Shown here: positions 45,352 through 53,221 of the stretch, one piece after another | Layout of the letters: the number at the start of each line of letters is the position of its first letter | Numbering within the stretch: the stretch's first letter is position 1 | Source of the DNA: Hymenobacter baengnokdamensis | GTDB taxonomy: Bacteria > Bacteroidota > Bacteroidia > Cytophagales > Hymenobacteraceae | NCBI RefSeq assembly: GCF_008728635.1 | Contig: NZ_CP044285.1 | Location: forward strand, 3,286,001 to 3,350,000 | Direction: 5' to 3' | DNA length: 64,000 nt | Program-made: the position numbers and the translations under genes | The notes under the pieces: model-generated | The model's input: the letters and a program-made list of their open reading frames with translations, nothing else | Told to the model about the DNA's origin: nothing | Databases searched by the model: none

Positions 45352-47472
45352 TTATTTGAGCTGGTAGAGCTGAACGAGCTGCTTGATGTCGGCCAGTGAG
45401 CGGGTAGGCGGGGCCAACGGGGCCGGAATCGGCTGCCGGGCCAGGGTCTGGAAGTAGAGCACGCAGGCATCGCGCCACCACAGAGCTTCCCTGCGCTGGA
45501 TTTGGAGGCGGGTCGCCACGTCGGCGTACAGCGCCGGGTCGAGGGCGGGCCGGGCGGCGGCCCACTGCTGCTGCATCCACCGCACGGAGTCGGCCCCGGT
45601 GTAGTAGCGGGTGCACAGCTCGTTCCAGAGCGTGCGGCCGGTGCTGAGCGGCTGCCGCCACGCCACATGGTGAAACCAGAGCAGGTAGTTGAGCGGGCAG
45701 GTGCGGGGGTTGCCCCACTGCTGCTGCACCTCGGGCTTGTAGAGCGCCAGGGCGTTGCTGCCGGTGGCCGTGCGGTCGAAGCCCAGGCCGCTGGAATCGG
45801 CCTTGTGGTAGTACACGGCCGTCCAGTCGGGGCGGCCGGCCTGGGCCAGCCACGGCTGCGGGCCGTAGTGCAGGCTCTCGCCCATAATGTGGTGCAGCCC
45901 CAGCGGCGTGGTGTAGCGCACGTAGATGCTGCGCGACTGCCCCAGCACGCGGGTAATGGTGCGCACGGCGGCCGGCTCGGTGGTCAGGGTCATGCGGGTC
46001 CACTCCTGGGCAATGGCCTGCGCGCTGAGCGTGTGGTCCCAGGCCAGGCGGCCGAAGGCGTACCAGTTGGCCTGCCCCACGGGGTGGCCGGTCCAGTTGC
46101 GGTCGGCCCCGATATTGGCCACGCCCGCAATGCCGCTGAGCGCGTGCTGGTCCAGGCTGCCATCCACTACCCTGGCCACCGTCGAGCCTTTGCCCTGGGC
46201 GTAGGTATCGGCTTCGAGGCATTCTTTGATGAGCGGGGCCAGGTACACCAGGTGGGTCGCAAAGCCTAAATATTCCTGAGTCAGCTGCACTTCGAGCAGC
46301 AGCGGCGTGCGCGGCATGGCCCCAAACAGCGGGTGAAACGGCTCGCGGGCCTGGAAGTCAATCGGCCCGTTTTTTACCTGCACCAGCACCTTGGGGTCAA
46401 ACTTGCCGTCGAGGGGCTGAAACTCCTCGTAGGCTTCCTTAAACCGGTCGCCGTTGCTGTTGGCTTTATACACGAAGGCGCGCCACATCACCACGCCGTC
46501 GTGGCGGCCCAGGGCGTGGGCCAGCATGTTGGCCCCGTCGGCGTGGGTGCGGTGGTAGTCCTGCGGACCAGGCTCGCCCTCCGAGTTGGCTTTCACCAGG
46601 AAGCCGCCAAAGTCGGGGATAGCCTGGTAAATCTCGTCACTCTTGGCGGACCACCACTGCTGCACGGCGGGGTCGAGCGGGTCAGCCGTGGGCAGCCCCC
46701 CAATAACTTTGGGCGCGGCCCATAGCACCGAGAGGTACACCCGGATACCATAAGGCCGCATCACCCCGGCCAGGGCCGCCACTTTGGCCAGATAGTCGGC
46801 CGAGAGGTAGCGGGCGCTGGCATTCACATTGTTGAGCACTACCCCATTAATGCCAATCGACGCATTAGCGCGGGCGTAGTCGGTATAGCGCGGGTCGAGC
46901 CGCTCGGGCAGCTCATACCACTTCCAGATAGACGAGCCGGCGTAGCCGCGCTCCACGGTACCGTTGGGGTTATCCCAGTGGTTGAGCAGCCGAAAACCAA
47001 TGCGCGGATTGCTGGCGATGCTAAGCCCGGCCAGTGGCTGGCGGGTCTGCACCTGCCGCAATAGCGCAAAAGCCCCATATAGCACGGCCGCGTCGGTACG
47101 CCCCGTAATAACCAGGTTATTTTTCTCCGAAAAAATACGGTAGCCTTCGGGCTTCAAGGACTGGCCGTTGGCGCGGGCCGCTTTATCGACGCGCAGCACA
47201 ATGCCGCCCGTGCGGGTGCCCGGCGCCGCCAGTATGGGCACGGCCTGGCCCAGCAGGCTGCTTAGCCCGCGCTGCAATTCGGTGCTGGCGGCCCGCAACA
47301 CCGGCGAAGCACCGGGGCTGGCAATAAACTGCGCGGCCCGCTGGTACTGCTGGCGCGTCGGCGCGTCGGCAATCCGGTCGTACTTCAGCCACAGCCGGTA
47401 GCCATCGTCGGCCCGGCTGGGAGCCACGGCCGAAACGAGCAGCAAAAGCAGGAACACGCTGCGGAGCAACAT
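45352..47472 (-). CDS. GH67 alpha-glucuronidase
   Basis: A 706-residue exported enzyme that removes (4-O-methyl)glucuronic acid from the non-reducing terminal xylose of short xylo-oligosaccharides. A signal (MLLRSVFLLLLLVSAVAPSRA) leads to an N-terminal alpha/beta domain, then the barrel, with RLLNHWDNPNGTVERGYAG, FLVKANSEGEPGPQDY, and LLEVQLTQEYLGFATHLV, all GH67 signatures that include catalytic acids. A C-terminal helical domain (after 480) contains HHIMGESLHYGPQPW. Acts downstream of the GH10 xylanase. It lies 40 bp after uxuA. Confidence 0.96.
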   Translation of the reverse strand: MLLRSVFLLLLLVSAVAPSRADDGYRLWLKYDRIADAPTRQQYQRAAQFIASPGASPVLRAASTELQRGLSSLLGQAVPILAAPGTRTGGIVLRVDKAARANGQSLKPEGYRIFSEKNNLVITGRTDAAVLYGAFALLRQVQTRQPLAGLSIASNPRIGFRLLNHWDNPNGTVERGYAGSSIWKWYELPERLDPRYTDYARANASIGINGVVLNNVNASARYLSADYLAKVAALAGVMRPYGIRVYLSVLWAAPKVIGGLPTADPLDPAVQQWWSAKSDEIYQAIPDFGGFLVKANSEGEPGPQDYHRTHADGANMLAHALGRHDGVVMWRAFVYKANSNGDRFKEAYEEFQPLDGKFDPKVLVQVKNGPIDFQAREPFHPLFGAMPRTPLLLEVQLTQEYLGFATHLVYLAPLIKECLEADTYAQGKGSTVARVVDGSLDQHALSGIAGVANIGADRNWTGHPVGQANWYAFGRLAWDHTLSAQAIAQEWTRMTLTTEPAAVRTITRVLGQSRSIYVRYTTPLGLHHIMGESLHYGPQPWLAQAGRPDWTAVYYHKADSSGLGFDRTATGSNALALYKPEVQQQWGNPRTCPLNYLLWFHHVAWRQPLSTGRTLWNELCTRYYTGADSVRWMQQQWAAARPALDPALYADVATRLQIQRREALWWRDACVLYFQTLARQPIPAPLAPPTRSLADIKQLVQLYQLK

Positions 47473-47512
47473 GGCGGGCGGGTGGGAAAAGAGGAGGAAA
47501 AGCAGGCAGTTT

Positions 47513-48736
47513 TTAGCGAGCCGCAGCAGCGGCCGGGGCAGCCTCTTCGGCCGCCGTCAACGTGCGGCGCAGGCCATATTCGAGGCCGCGCAGCTCGGCC
47601 AGGCCGCGCAGGCGGCCAATGGCCGAGTAGCCGGGATAGGTTTTCTTGGGGAGGTCGTCGAGCAGCTGGTGGCCATGGTCGGGCCGCATGGGCAGGGCGG
47701 TTTTTTCTTCGCCCGCCGCCTCGCGGCGCAGCTCTTCGCGCACCAGCGCCTGCACCACTGCGTACATATCCACGTCGCCGGCCAGGTGGTCGGCCTCGTG
47801 GAAATTGCGCGGGTTGGCCTCACGCCTGGTGCTGCGCAGGTGTACAAAGTGAATGCGCGAGCTGAAGCGCCCGGCCATGCCGGCCAGGTCGTTGTCGGGC
47901 CGCACGCCCAGCGAGCCCGTGCAGAACGTCAGCCCGTTGGCGTGCACCTCACAGGCCGCCAGCAGGCTGGCCAGGTCGGCCTCGGTGCTTACCACGCGGG
48001 GCAAGCCCAGCAGCGGAAAAGGCGGGTCATCGGGATGAATGCAGAGGCCAATACCCACTTCTTCGGCCACCGGCGCCACCTGCCGAATGAAATAGTGCAG
48101 GTTGGCCGTAAGGGCCGCCGCACCAATCGTCTGATACTCATCTAGCAAGCTTTGGAAGCCTTTCAGCTCAAAGGCCTCCTCTGAGCCCGGCAAGCCCAGC
48201 AGGGTGGTGTTGGTGAGCTGGGCCACGGCCTCGGCGCTCATGGCGGCAAACTGCCGGCGGGCGACCTCGGCCACGGCGGGCTCGTAGTCGGCCTCCGCGC
48301 CGGGGCGCTTCAAAATGCACAAGTCAAACACGGCAAAGTCCTGCCAGACGAAGCGTAGCGCCCGCGAGCCATCGGGCATTTCGTAGCGCAAATCGGTGCG
48401 CGACCAGTCGAGCACTGGCATGAAGTTGTAGCACACCGTGCGGAGGCCGCAGGCGGCCAGATTACGCAGCGACTGCTGATAGTTTGCTATATACTGTTCG
48501 CGGCTGGGCCGGCCTTTCTTAATGTCCTCATGCACCGGCAGGCTTTCTACTACGGCCCAATGCAGGGGCGAATGCGTAGCGTTGGCGGCCTCAATAAGCT
48601 GCTGCCGGGCCCGGATGTCGGCCACCGGCCACACGGCCCCTACCGGCAGCTGGTGCAGGGCCGTCACGACCCCGGCGCAGCCGGCCTGGCGGATATCGAA
48701 AAGCGAAACCGGGTCGTTCGGCCCGAACCAGCGCAT
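47513..48736 (-). CDS. uxuA: Mannonate dehydratase
   Basis: A 407-residue Fe2+/Mn2+ enzyme making 2-keto-3-deoxygluconate (KDG) from D-mannonate, the third step of glucuronate catabolism. Visible marks are [19 protein letters not shown] at the start, [40 protein letters not shown] with metal ligands, [18 protein letters not shown] with the ligand Cys, [12 protein letters not shown] and [15 protein letters not shown] near the C-terminus. It is the first gene of the xylan locus, divergent from the LacI-type regulator, with 321 bp between. ATG 48736 is chosen for family fit. Glucuronate isomerase is not in the window. Confidence 0.96.
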   Translation of the reverse strand: MRWFGPNDPVSLFDIRQAGCAGVVTALHQLPVGAVWPVADIRARQQLIEAANATHSPLHWAVVESLPVHEDIKKGRPSREQYIANYQQSLRNLAACGLRTVCYNFMPVLDWSRTDLRYEMPDGSRALRFVWQDFAVFDLCILKRPGAEADYEPAVAEVARRQFAAMSAEAVAQLTNTTLLGLPGSEEAFELKGFQSLLDEYQTIGAAALTANLHYFIRQVAPVAEEVGIGLCIHPDDPPFPLLGLPRVVSTEADLASLLAACEVHANGLTFCTGSLGVRPDNDLAGMAGRFSSRIHFVHLRSTRREANPRNFHEADHLAGDVDMYAVVQALVREELRREAAGEEKTALPMRPDHGHQLLDDLPKKTYPGYSAIGRLRGLAELRGLEYGLRRTLTAAEEAAPAAAAAR

Positions 48737-48849
48737 AGTGTGCAGCACGACAGCTCTATAAGAAAAGTACAAATTCAAGCTTACCACAACAACCCGGAAT
48801 ACCTATCTCCGGCATCGTCGCAACCTGTAAGCCCCAGTGGAAACTGAGC

Positions 48850-48857
48850 CAAATGTA
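48850..48857 (-). promoter_or_regulatory. Candidate promoter of the xylan/glucuronate operon
   Basis: On the minus strand TACATTTG is a perfect TAnnTTTG box, with TTTAG about 19 bases upstream as -33. Between the two lies GGTAACGCTGCC (48860-48871), matching the half-site GGTAACGTTTCC of the 34-bp palindrome at 10 of 12 bases. The leader to uxuA would be about 110 bases. Confidence 0.55.
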
Positions 48858-48920
48858 AAGGCAGCGTTACCATTTGCTAAAGCCTAAAAACCTCAATATC
48901 AGCGAAAATATTCATAAAAA

Positions 48921-48954
48921 CTATCGGTAACGTTTCCGGAAACGTTACCGATAG
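48921..48954. promoter_or_regulatory. Perfect 34-bp palindrome, probable LacI-family operator
   Basis: Each half reads CTATCGGTAACGTTTCC toward a central CG, the centre type used by LacI-family dimers. The palindrome is twice the usual operator width. It lies 2 bases upstream of a TATTTG box for the regulator gene and 185 bases upstream of the uxuA start. Confidence 0.8.
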
Positions 48955-48956
48955 GT

Positions 48957-48964
48957 GATATTTG
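48957..48964 (+). promoter_or_regulatory. Candidate promoter box of the regulator gene
   Basis: GATATTTG differs from TAnnTTTG at one base and lies 2 bases after the palindrome, so a repressor there would cover the -33 region. This predicts autoregulation. Confidence 0.4.
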
Positions 48965-49057
48965 CAAAATATTTTTTTACCTCACCACTTTCGGCTGGCT
49001 GGTTCGTAGCTTCAGGGCCACCTTCGCATTATCCACCTTCTCTCCCACCCTTGCCTC

Positions 49058-50236
49058 ATGGTTAAATGTGTTAAGTGCAGCCTTGCCGACGACGTGATGA
49101 AAGCGGGCTTTGTGCGGGGTCGCCAGCGCTTTTTCTGTAAAGCCTGCGAGTACCATTTCACGGCTGAAAAGCCACCGGGCGGCCCTAACCGCAAGCGCCA
49201 CCAGGCTACTATTGCCGACGTGGCCCGGCAGGTAGGCGTGGCACCCTCCACGGTGTCGCGGGCGCTCAACGGGCATTCCGATATCAGCCCGCTCACGCGC
49301 CAGGCCATTCTGGAGGCGGCCCAGCAGCTCGACTACCAGCCCAACCTCCTGGCCCAAAGCCTGAAAAACCAGGCTACCCATACCATCGGGGTGCTCATCC
49401 CCGACCTGGAGCGGCCATTTTTTGCTACGGCCGTGAGCGGTATTCAGCAGGTGGCAACCAAGGCCGGCTACCGGGTCATGATTTGCCAGTCGAAGGAGTC
49501 GTACGAGGCCGAAGTCAGCAACGTGCAGGCCCTGATAGCCAGCCGGGTCGATGGCCTGCTGATTTGTCACTCGCGCGAAACCGAGAACTTCGACCACGTA
49601 AAAGACCCGGCCCGGCGCGGTATTCCGGTGGTGCATTTCGACCGGGTGTGCAACGAAGTGAACAGCGCCAAAGTCATTCTCGACGACCGCCTCGGGGCCT
49701 TTACCATTACCGAGCACCTGATTGAGCAGGGCTGCCGCCGTATCGCCATTCTGGCCGGGCCGGCGTCGCTGCTCATCAGCCGGCAGCGGCAGGCGGGCTA
49801 CCTGAGCGCACTCCGCAAACACGGCCTGCCCACCGCTGAGGAGCTATGCGCGCACATCGATTTTCGGCCCGCTTCGGCCGTAGCGGCCCTCGATACCTGG
49901 CTGGCGCTGCCCAAGCCGCCCGACGCCATCTTCGCCATCAACTACACCAACGCCTTCGATTTGCTGCTGGCACTTAAGCAGCGCGGCATCCGGGTGCCCG
50001 AGGATATGGCCATCGTGGGCTTCGGCGACGAGTTTCTGGCCAGCCTCATTGAGCCCGGCCTGACTACGGTCAATTTGCACCCCTTCCGCATCGGTCAGCA
50101 GGCGGCCAGCCTCTTCCTGGAGCAAATGGCGCAGAAAGAAGATTTCCAACCGCGTACCTGCGTGGTATCCAGCGAGCTGATTATCCGGCAGTCGTCACTG
50201 AAGGGCAAGGGTGAGAAACTGAAAGTGCTGGTGTGA
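49058..50236 (+). CDS. LacI-family transcriptional regulator with N-terminal zinc ribbon
   Basis: A 392-residue regulator, likely a repressor of the divergent xylan/glucuronate operon. Residues 1-35 form a four-cysteine zinc ribbon (C4, C7, C27, C30; CVKC, then RGRQRFFCKAC), of the kind at the start of IS1-type InsA and other transposase proteins. A basic linker follows, then the LacI helix-turn-helix at about 50-71 (TIADVARQVGVAPSTVSRAL) and hinge (YQPNLLAQSLK). Residues 105-375 are a periplasmic-binding-type effector domain (IGVLIPDLERPFFATAVSGI). Typical LacI proteins are about 340 residues and start at the helix-turn-helix. The inducer could be glucuronate, fructuronate or mannonate. ATG 49058 precedes the ribbon directly. 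Confidence 0.93.
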   Translation: MVKCVKCSLADDVMKAGFVRGRQRFFCKACEYHFTAEKPPGGPNRKRHQATIADVARQVGVAPSTVSRALNGHSDISPLTRQAILEAAQQLDYQPNLLAQSLKNQATHTIGVLIPDLERPFFATAVSGIQQVATKAGYRVMICQSKESYEAEVSNVQALIASRVDGLLICHSRETENFDHVKDPARRGIPVVHFDRVCNEVNSAKVILDDRLGAFTITEHLIEQGCRRIAILAGPASLLISRQRQAGYLSALRKHGLPTAEELCAHIDFRPASAVAALDTWLALPKPPDAIFAINYTNAFDLLLALKQRGIRVPEDMAIVGFGDEFLASLIEPGLTTVNLHPFRIGQQAASLFLEQMAQKEDFQPRTCVVSSELIIRQSSLKGKGEKLKVLV

Positions 50237-50252
50237 GCGAATAATATAACCA

Positions 50253-50425
50253 AAACAGAACGTCATACTGAATGCAGTGAAGCAACTCTACTACCCCGTT
50301 AGCATTCCTAACCTACTGGCGTGGCAGAGCTGCTTCACTGCATTCAGGAGCTTCTAAAAAGCTGTTTGGGTTAGCGCTGATGGCGCGGGGCTCTGCCCCG
50401 TGCCATCGGTGATGACGTTCTGTTT
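50253..50425. repeat. Composite palindromic element with GTCAT(A)CTGA arms and a nested hairpin
   Basis: AAACAGAACGTCAT (50253-50266) matches ATGACGTTCTGTTT (50412-50425), and CTGAATGCAGTGAAGCA (50268-50284) matches its complement at 50331-50347. The right arm is interrupted by 64 bp (50348-50411) that contain their own hairpin, GATGGCGCGGGG with CCCCGTGCCATC. It fills the convergent gap after the regulator. Confidence 0.75.
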
Positions 50426-50449
50426 GAATTCAGCTTCTAAGGCTAATTC

Positions 50450-51391
50450 TTAAAAGCTCTGCACCATATTGTTGTGCAGCGTCCGGGGCGACCAATACCC
50501 ACTGGCAATAATGCGCCGGATGGTAAACAGCGGGTCCTGCTGGTCGCGCTTCTCGGCCAGCGAGAAGGCCGCCACGAAGCCGCGTTTCTTCAGCTCGGGG
50601 AAGGCCTGGGTGTTCCAGAGGCCGAAGGGATAGGCGAAGTACTTGATTTTCTTGCCCGTGATGTCTTCGAGCGTCTTGGTCGGCTTGTCGATTTGGGTTA
50701 CCCAGTCCTGGCCCTGGTATTTTTTCACGTTGTGGTGGTCCCAGGTGTGCGAGCCGATTTGGTTGCCCTCATCCGAAAGCTGCTTCACCTGCGCCTTGCT
50801 CATGTAGTGCGGGCGGCCGAGGCTCACCGTCATCACGAAATACACGCCCTTGTAGCCGTACTGCGCCAGGGTGGGCCGGGCAATGGTAAACTGGTCGAGG
50901 TCGGTATCGTCGAAGGTCAGCATCACCGGCTTGCTGGGCAGCTTGGCGCCGGTGGTGAGGTAGGCATACAGCTGGTCGGGCTGAATGGTATGGTAGCCCG
51001 AGTCGGCCAGCATCTTAATCTGGGCCTTGAACTGCGCGATGGGAATAATGTAATCCTTCGCCCCTTTCGAGTCGCGCGGCGTCCAGTCGCGAATCTGGTG
51101 GTAGCACAAAATGGGAATCTGCGGGCGGGCGTAGATGGCCGCCGCGTCGCTGGCCTTGGCGGCCGGAATGGTGCTGGGGTCGGGCCCCGGCTTGGCATTG
51201 GCTTCCTCGGCGGCCACGGCGGCAGCGCCCGACGTGGGGGCGGCCTCGTCGATTTTGGCCGAGTCAGTTTTGCCGGCCGCTTCGGCCGTGGAGGGGGTTT
51301 TGGCCTCGCCGGTAGTGGCCGTTTTGGAGTCGCAGGCGGCTAAGCTCAGGGTAGCGGCCAGGGTGGCAGCCACAGGAAACAGGATTTTCAA
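50450..51391 (-). CDS. Polysaccharide deacetylase (NodB domain) lipoprotein
   Basis: A 313-residue exported lipoprotein (lipobox in LAATLSLAAC) that would remove acetyl groups from a surface polysaccharide or peptidoglycan. A low-complexity Ala/Thr/Lys/Glu linker (about 25-75) is followed by the NodB domain (from about 85), with PILCYHQIRDW, the metal Asp in MLTFDDTDLDQF, and the HxxxH motif in GSHTWDHHN. TTG 51391 gives the start MKILFPVAA, a normal lipoprotein signal; ATG 51466 adds 25 residues that overlap the dapA promoter. It is divergent from dapA. Its relation to the xylan locus is probably only positional. Confidence 0.86.
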   Translation of the reverse strand: MKILFPVAATLAATLSLAACDSKTATTGEAKTPSTAEAAGKTDSAKIDEAAPTSGAAAVAAEEANAKPGPDPSTIPAAKASDAAAIYARPQIPILCYHQIRDWTPRDSKGAKDYIIPIAQFKAQIKMLADSGYHTIQPDQLYAYLTTGAKLPSKPVMLTFDDTDLDQFTIARPTLAQYGYKGVYFVMTVSLGRPHYMSKAQVKQLSDEGNQIGSHTWDHHNVKKYQGQDWVTQIDKPTKTLEDITGKKIKYFAYPFGLWNTQAFPELKKRGFVAAFSLAEKRDQQDPLFTIRRIIASGYWSPRTLHNNMVQSF

Positions 51392-51438
51392 GGAAACTAA
51401 AAAAATGCCGGGCAGCAAGCCACGGCGGGCGGAAGTCG

Positions 51439-51446
51439 TACTTTTG
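51439..51446 (+). promoter_or_regulatory. TAnnTTTG promoter box of dapA
   Basis: TACTTTTG is a perfect -7 box, 25 bases before ATG 51472. Confidence 0.6.
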
Positions 51447-51471
51447 CACAAAGCAACAACTCCCACCGCGG

Positions 51472-52335
51472 ATGAACAAACTACATGGCACCGGCGTGGC
51501 CCTGGTAACGCCTTTTACTGCTACCGGCGCAGTCGATTATGCCGCCTGGCTACGCCTGCTCGACTTTGCGATTACGGGCGGCGTAGACTACCTGGTTATC
51601 AACGGTACCACGGGCGAGTCGCCCACCGTTACGGCTTCCGAAAAGATTGAGCTGCTGGCCAGGGCCCGCCAGCACGTAGCCGGCCGCGTGCCGCTGGTGT
51701 ACGGCATCGGTGGCAACGACACGGCGGCCGTGGAGGGGCAGCTGCGCAGCACCGACCTGACCGGCGTGGCCGCTATCCTCTCGGCCAGCCCGGCGTATAA
51801 CAAGCCCAGCCAGGCCGGCCTGGTGGCGCACTACCAGCGCCTGGCCGATGCCTCGCCCCTGCCCCTGCTGCTCTACAACGTGCCCGGCCGCACGGCCTCC
51901 AACATTTCGGCCGATACGACGCTGAAGCTGGCACAGCACCCCAATATCATCGGCATCAAGGAAGCCAGCGGCAACGTAGAGCAGTGCCTGGCCATTCTGG
52001 CCGGCAAGCCCGCCGACTTTCTGTTTCTGAGTGGCGACGATATGCTCACGGTGCCGCTTATCGCCTGCGGCAGCCAGGGCATTATTTCGGTACTGGCCAA
52101 TGCCTTCCCCCAAAAATTCAGCGACATGACCCGCGCCGCGCTGGCCGGCGACTACGCCCGCGCCAATGAGCTGCTGCACTATTTCGTGCCCCTCAACCCG
52201 CTCATGTACGAGGAGAGTAACCCCGTAGGCGTGAAGGCCGCCCTGGCCCTGCAAGGCGTGTGCGAAGCCGCCGTGCGCCTGCCGCTGGTGCCCGCCAGCG
52301 ACGGGCTGACGGCCCGGATTAAAGCTCTGTTGTAA
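51472..52335 (+). CDS. dapA: 4-hydroxy-tetrahydrodipicolinate synthase
   Basis: A 287-residue class I aldolase condensing pyruvate with aspartate semialdehyde for lysine and diaminopimelate. The Schiff-base Lys is K163 in IIGIKEASGN; NGTTGES is at 44-50 and the Tyr of YNVPGRT at 136. The length is right. Other N-acetylneuraminate lyase family members share the fold, but the GTTGES and YNVPGRT motifs favour DapA. It is followed 13 bp later by a 2OG-Fe(II) oxygenase gene on the same strand. A perfect promoter box lies 25 bases upstream. Confidence 0.95.
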   Translation: MNKLHGTGVALVTPFTATGAVDYAAWLRLLDFAITGGVDYLVINGTTGESPTVTASEKIELLARARQHVAGRVPLVYGIGGNDTAAVEGQLRSTDLTGVAAILSASPAYNKPSQAGLVAHYQRLADASPLPLLLYNVPGRTASNISADTTLKLAQHPNIIGIKEASGNVEQCLAILAGKPADFLFLSGDDMLTVPLIACGSQGIISVLANAFPQKFSDMTRAALAGDYARANELLHYFVPLNPLMYEESNPVGVKAALALQGVCEAAVRLPLVPASDGLTARIKALL

Positions 52336-52337
52336 GC

Positions 52338-52345
52338 TATACTTG
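52338..52345 (+). promoter_or_regulatory. TATACTTG box at the start of the oxygenase gene
   Basis: One mismatch from TAnnTTTG, ending 3 bases before GTG 52349. It resembles the tight box-to-start spacing of the App1 and transglycosylase genes. Confidence 0.3.
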
Positions 52346-52348
52346 CCT

Positions 52349-52903
52349 GTGCGCCTTACCAAAGTAACCGATTCCATCTTTACGGTTGAAGATTTTCTCA
52401 CCCGCGCCGAGTGCTTGCAGTACGTCGTGCGCAGTGAGGAAATCGGCTACGAACTGGCCAAAGTGAACACGGCCAGCGGCAGCAAAGTCAAAACCGATGT
52501 GCGCAACAACAGCCGAGCCTTTTATAAGAGCGAGGAGCTGGCGCAGGAGTTGTGGACGAAAATCCAGCCGTTCGTCCCGGCACAGCTGGGCAATAGCTCG
52601 GCCTGCGGCCTCAACGAGCTATTTCGCTTTTACCGCTACCAGCGCGGACACAAGTTTAAGGGCCATTTCGACGAGAGCTACATTCGCAACGACCACGAGG
52701 CCAGCTACTTCACCTTCATGGTGTACCTAAACGACAATTTTCAGGGCGGCGATACCACGTTCCGCGGGGTGCGCATCCAGCCCCGGCAGGGCATGGCGCT
52801 GCTTTTTCTGCACAGCCTCTACCACGAGGGCAGCGAGGTGACGCAGGGCGTCAAGTACGTGCTGCGCTCGGATGTGATGTATCGGCTAGCAGAGCCTGCT
52901 TAA
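52349..52903 (+). CDS. 2OG-Fe(II) oxygenase (prolyl 4-hydroxylase-like)
   Basis: A 184-residue non-heme iron dioxygenase. The iron triad is visible: HFD in KGHFDESYIRND and the distal His in LFLHSLYHEGSEV; the 2-oxoglutarate-binding Arg is in VKYVLRSDVMY. The N-terminal jelly-roll starts IFTVEDFLTRAECLQYV. No signal peptide is seen. P4H-like bacterial enzymes hydroxylate proteins such as elongation factors or free substrates; the target here is unknown. GTG 52349 or TTG 52343 could be the start. It follows dapA by 13 bp and may share its transcript. Confidence 0.87.
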   Translation: MRLTKVTDSIFTVEDFLTRAECLQYVVRSEEIGYELAKVNTASGSKVKTDVRNNSRAFYKSEELAQELWTKIQPFVPAQLGNSSACGLNELFRFYRYQRGHKFKGHFDESYIRNDHEASYFTFMVYLNDNFQGGDTTFRGVRIQPRQGMALLFLHSLYHEGSEVTQGVKYVLRSDVMYRLAEPA

Positions 52904-52907
52904 CCCG

Positions 52908-53207
52908 TTATTCCGCCCCAGTAATTTTTCGGTTTCCCCGAGCTTGACCATATATGGGATGATTTCCCATGATGCCATAGCCACTGGCTGGCTCGTAGAA
53001 TCCTGCTTCCTGGCCCGCCACCCGGCCATCCCACTCAACATATTTGATTGCCGTCCCCAGTTTAAAATACTGGCGCACTGCTATTTCATCAAAATAGCAA
53101 TCGAAGTATACCCAGTCGAGCCCCTGCTGATAAGGGTCGCCGCGATAGGTTTGAGTTATGCCTAATCGGCACAAGTGGCTTTCTAGCTTTTGCAGACCTT
53201 CGCTCAT
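52908..53207 (-). CDS. Hypothetical protein with low-G+C codons
   Basis: A 99-residue soluble protein starting MSEGLQKLESHLCRLG. The middle part (DWVYFDCYFDEIAVRQYF) is aromatic-rich and acidic, and the end is GYGIMGNHPIYGQARGN. It has no signal or membrane helix. I do not recognise a family; the composition recalls small immunity-like proteins, which is only a guess. The gene is clearly lower in G+C than its neighbours. It is convergent with the oxygenase gene (4-bp gap) and 14 bp after lutA. Confidence 0.55.
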   Translation of the reverse strand: MSEGLQKLESHLCRLGITQTYRGDPYQQGLDWVYFDCYFDEIAVRQYFKLGTAIKYVEWDGRVAGQEAGFYEPASGYGIMGNHPIYGQARGNRKITGAE

Positions 53208-53221
53208 TATAATGCAAGTAA

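Noticed and set aside
45319-46222. Extension of the SDR gene frame far into the GH67 gene
   Set aside because: The upstream part is low-complexity shadow translation of the GH67 gene; the SDR domain and ATG 45319 define the real gene.
50450-51391. Polysaccharide deacetylase as an acetylxylan esterase of the xylan locus
   Set aside because: It lies beyond the regulator, in a different transcription unit, shares a divergent promoter region with dapA, and looks like a cell-wall type NodB lipoprotein.
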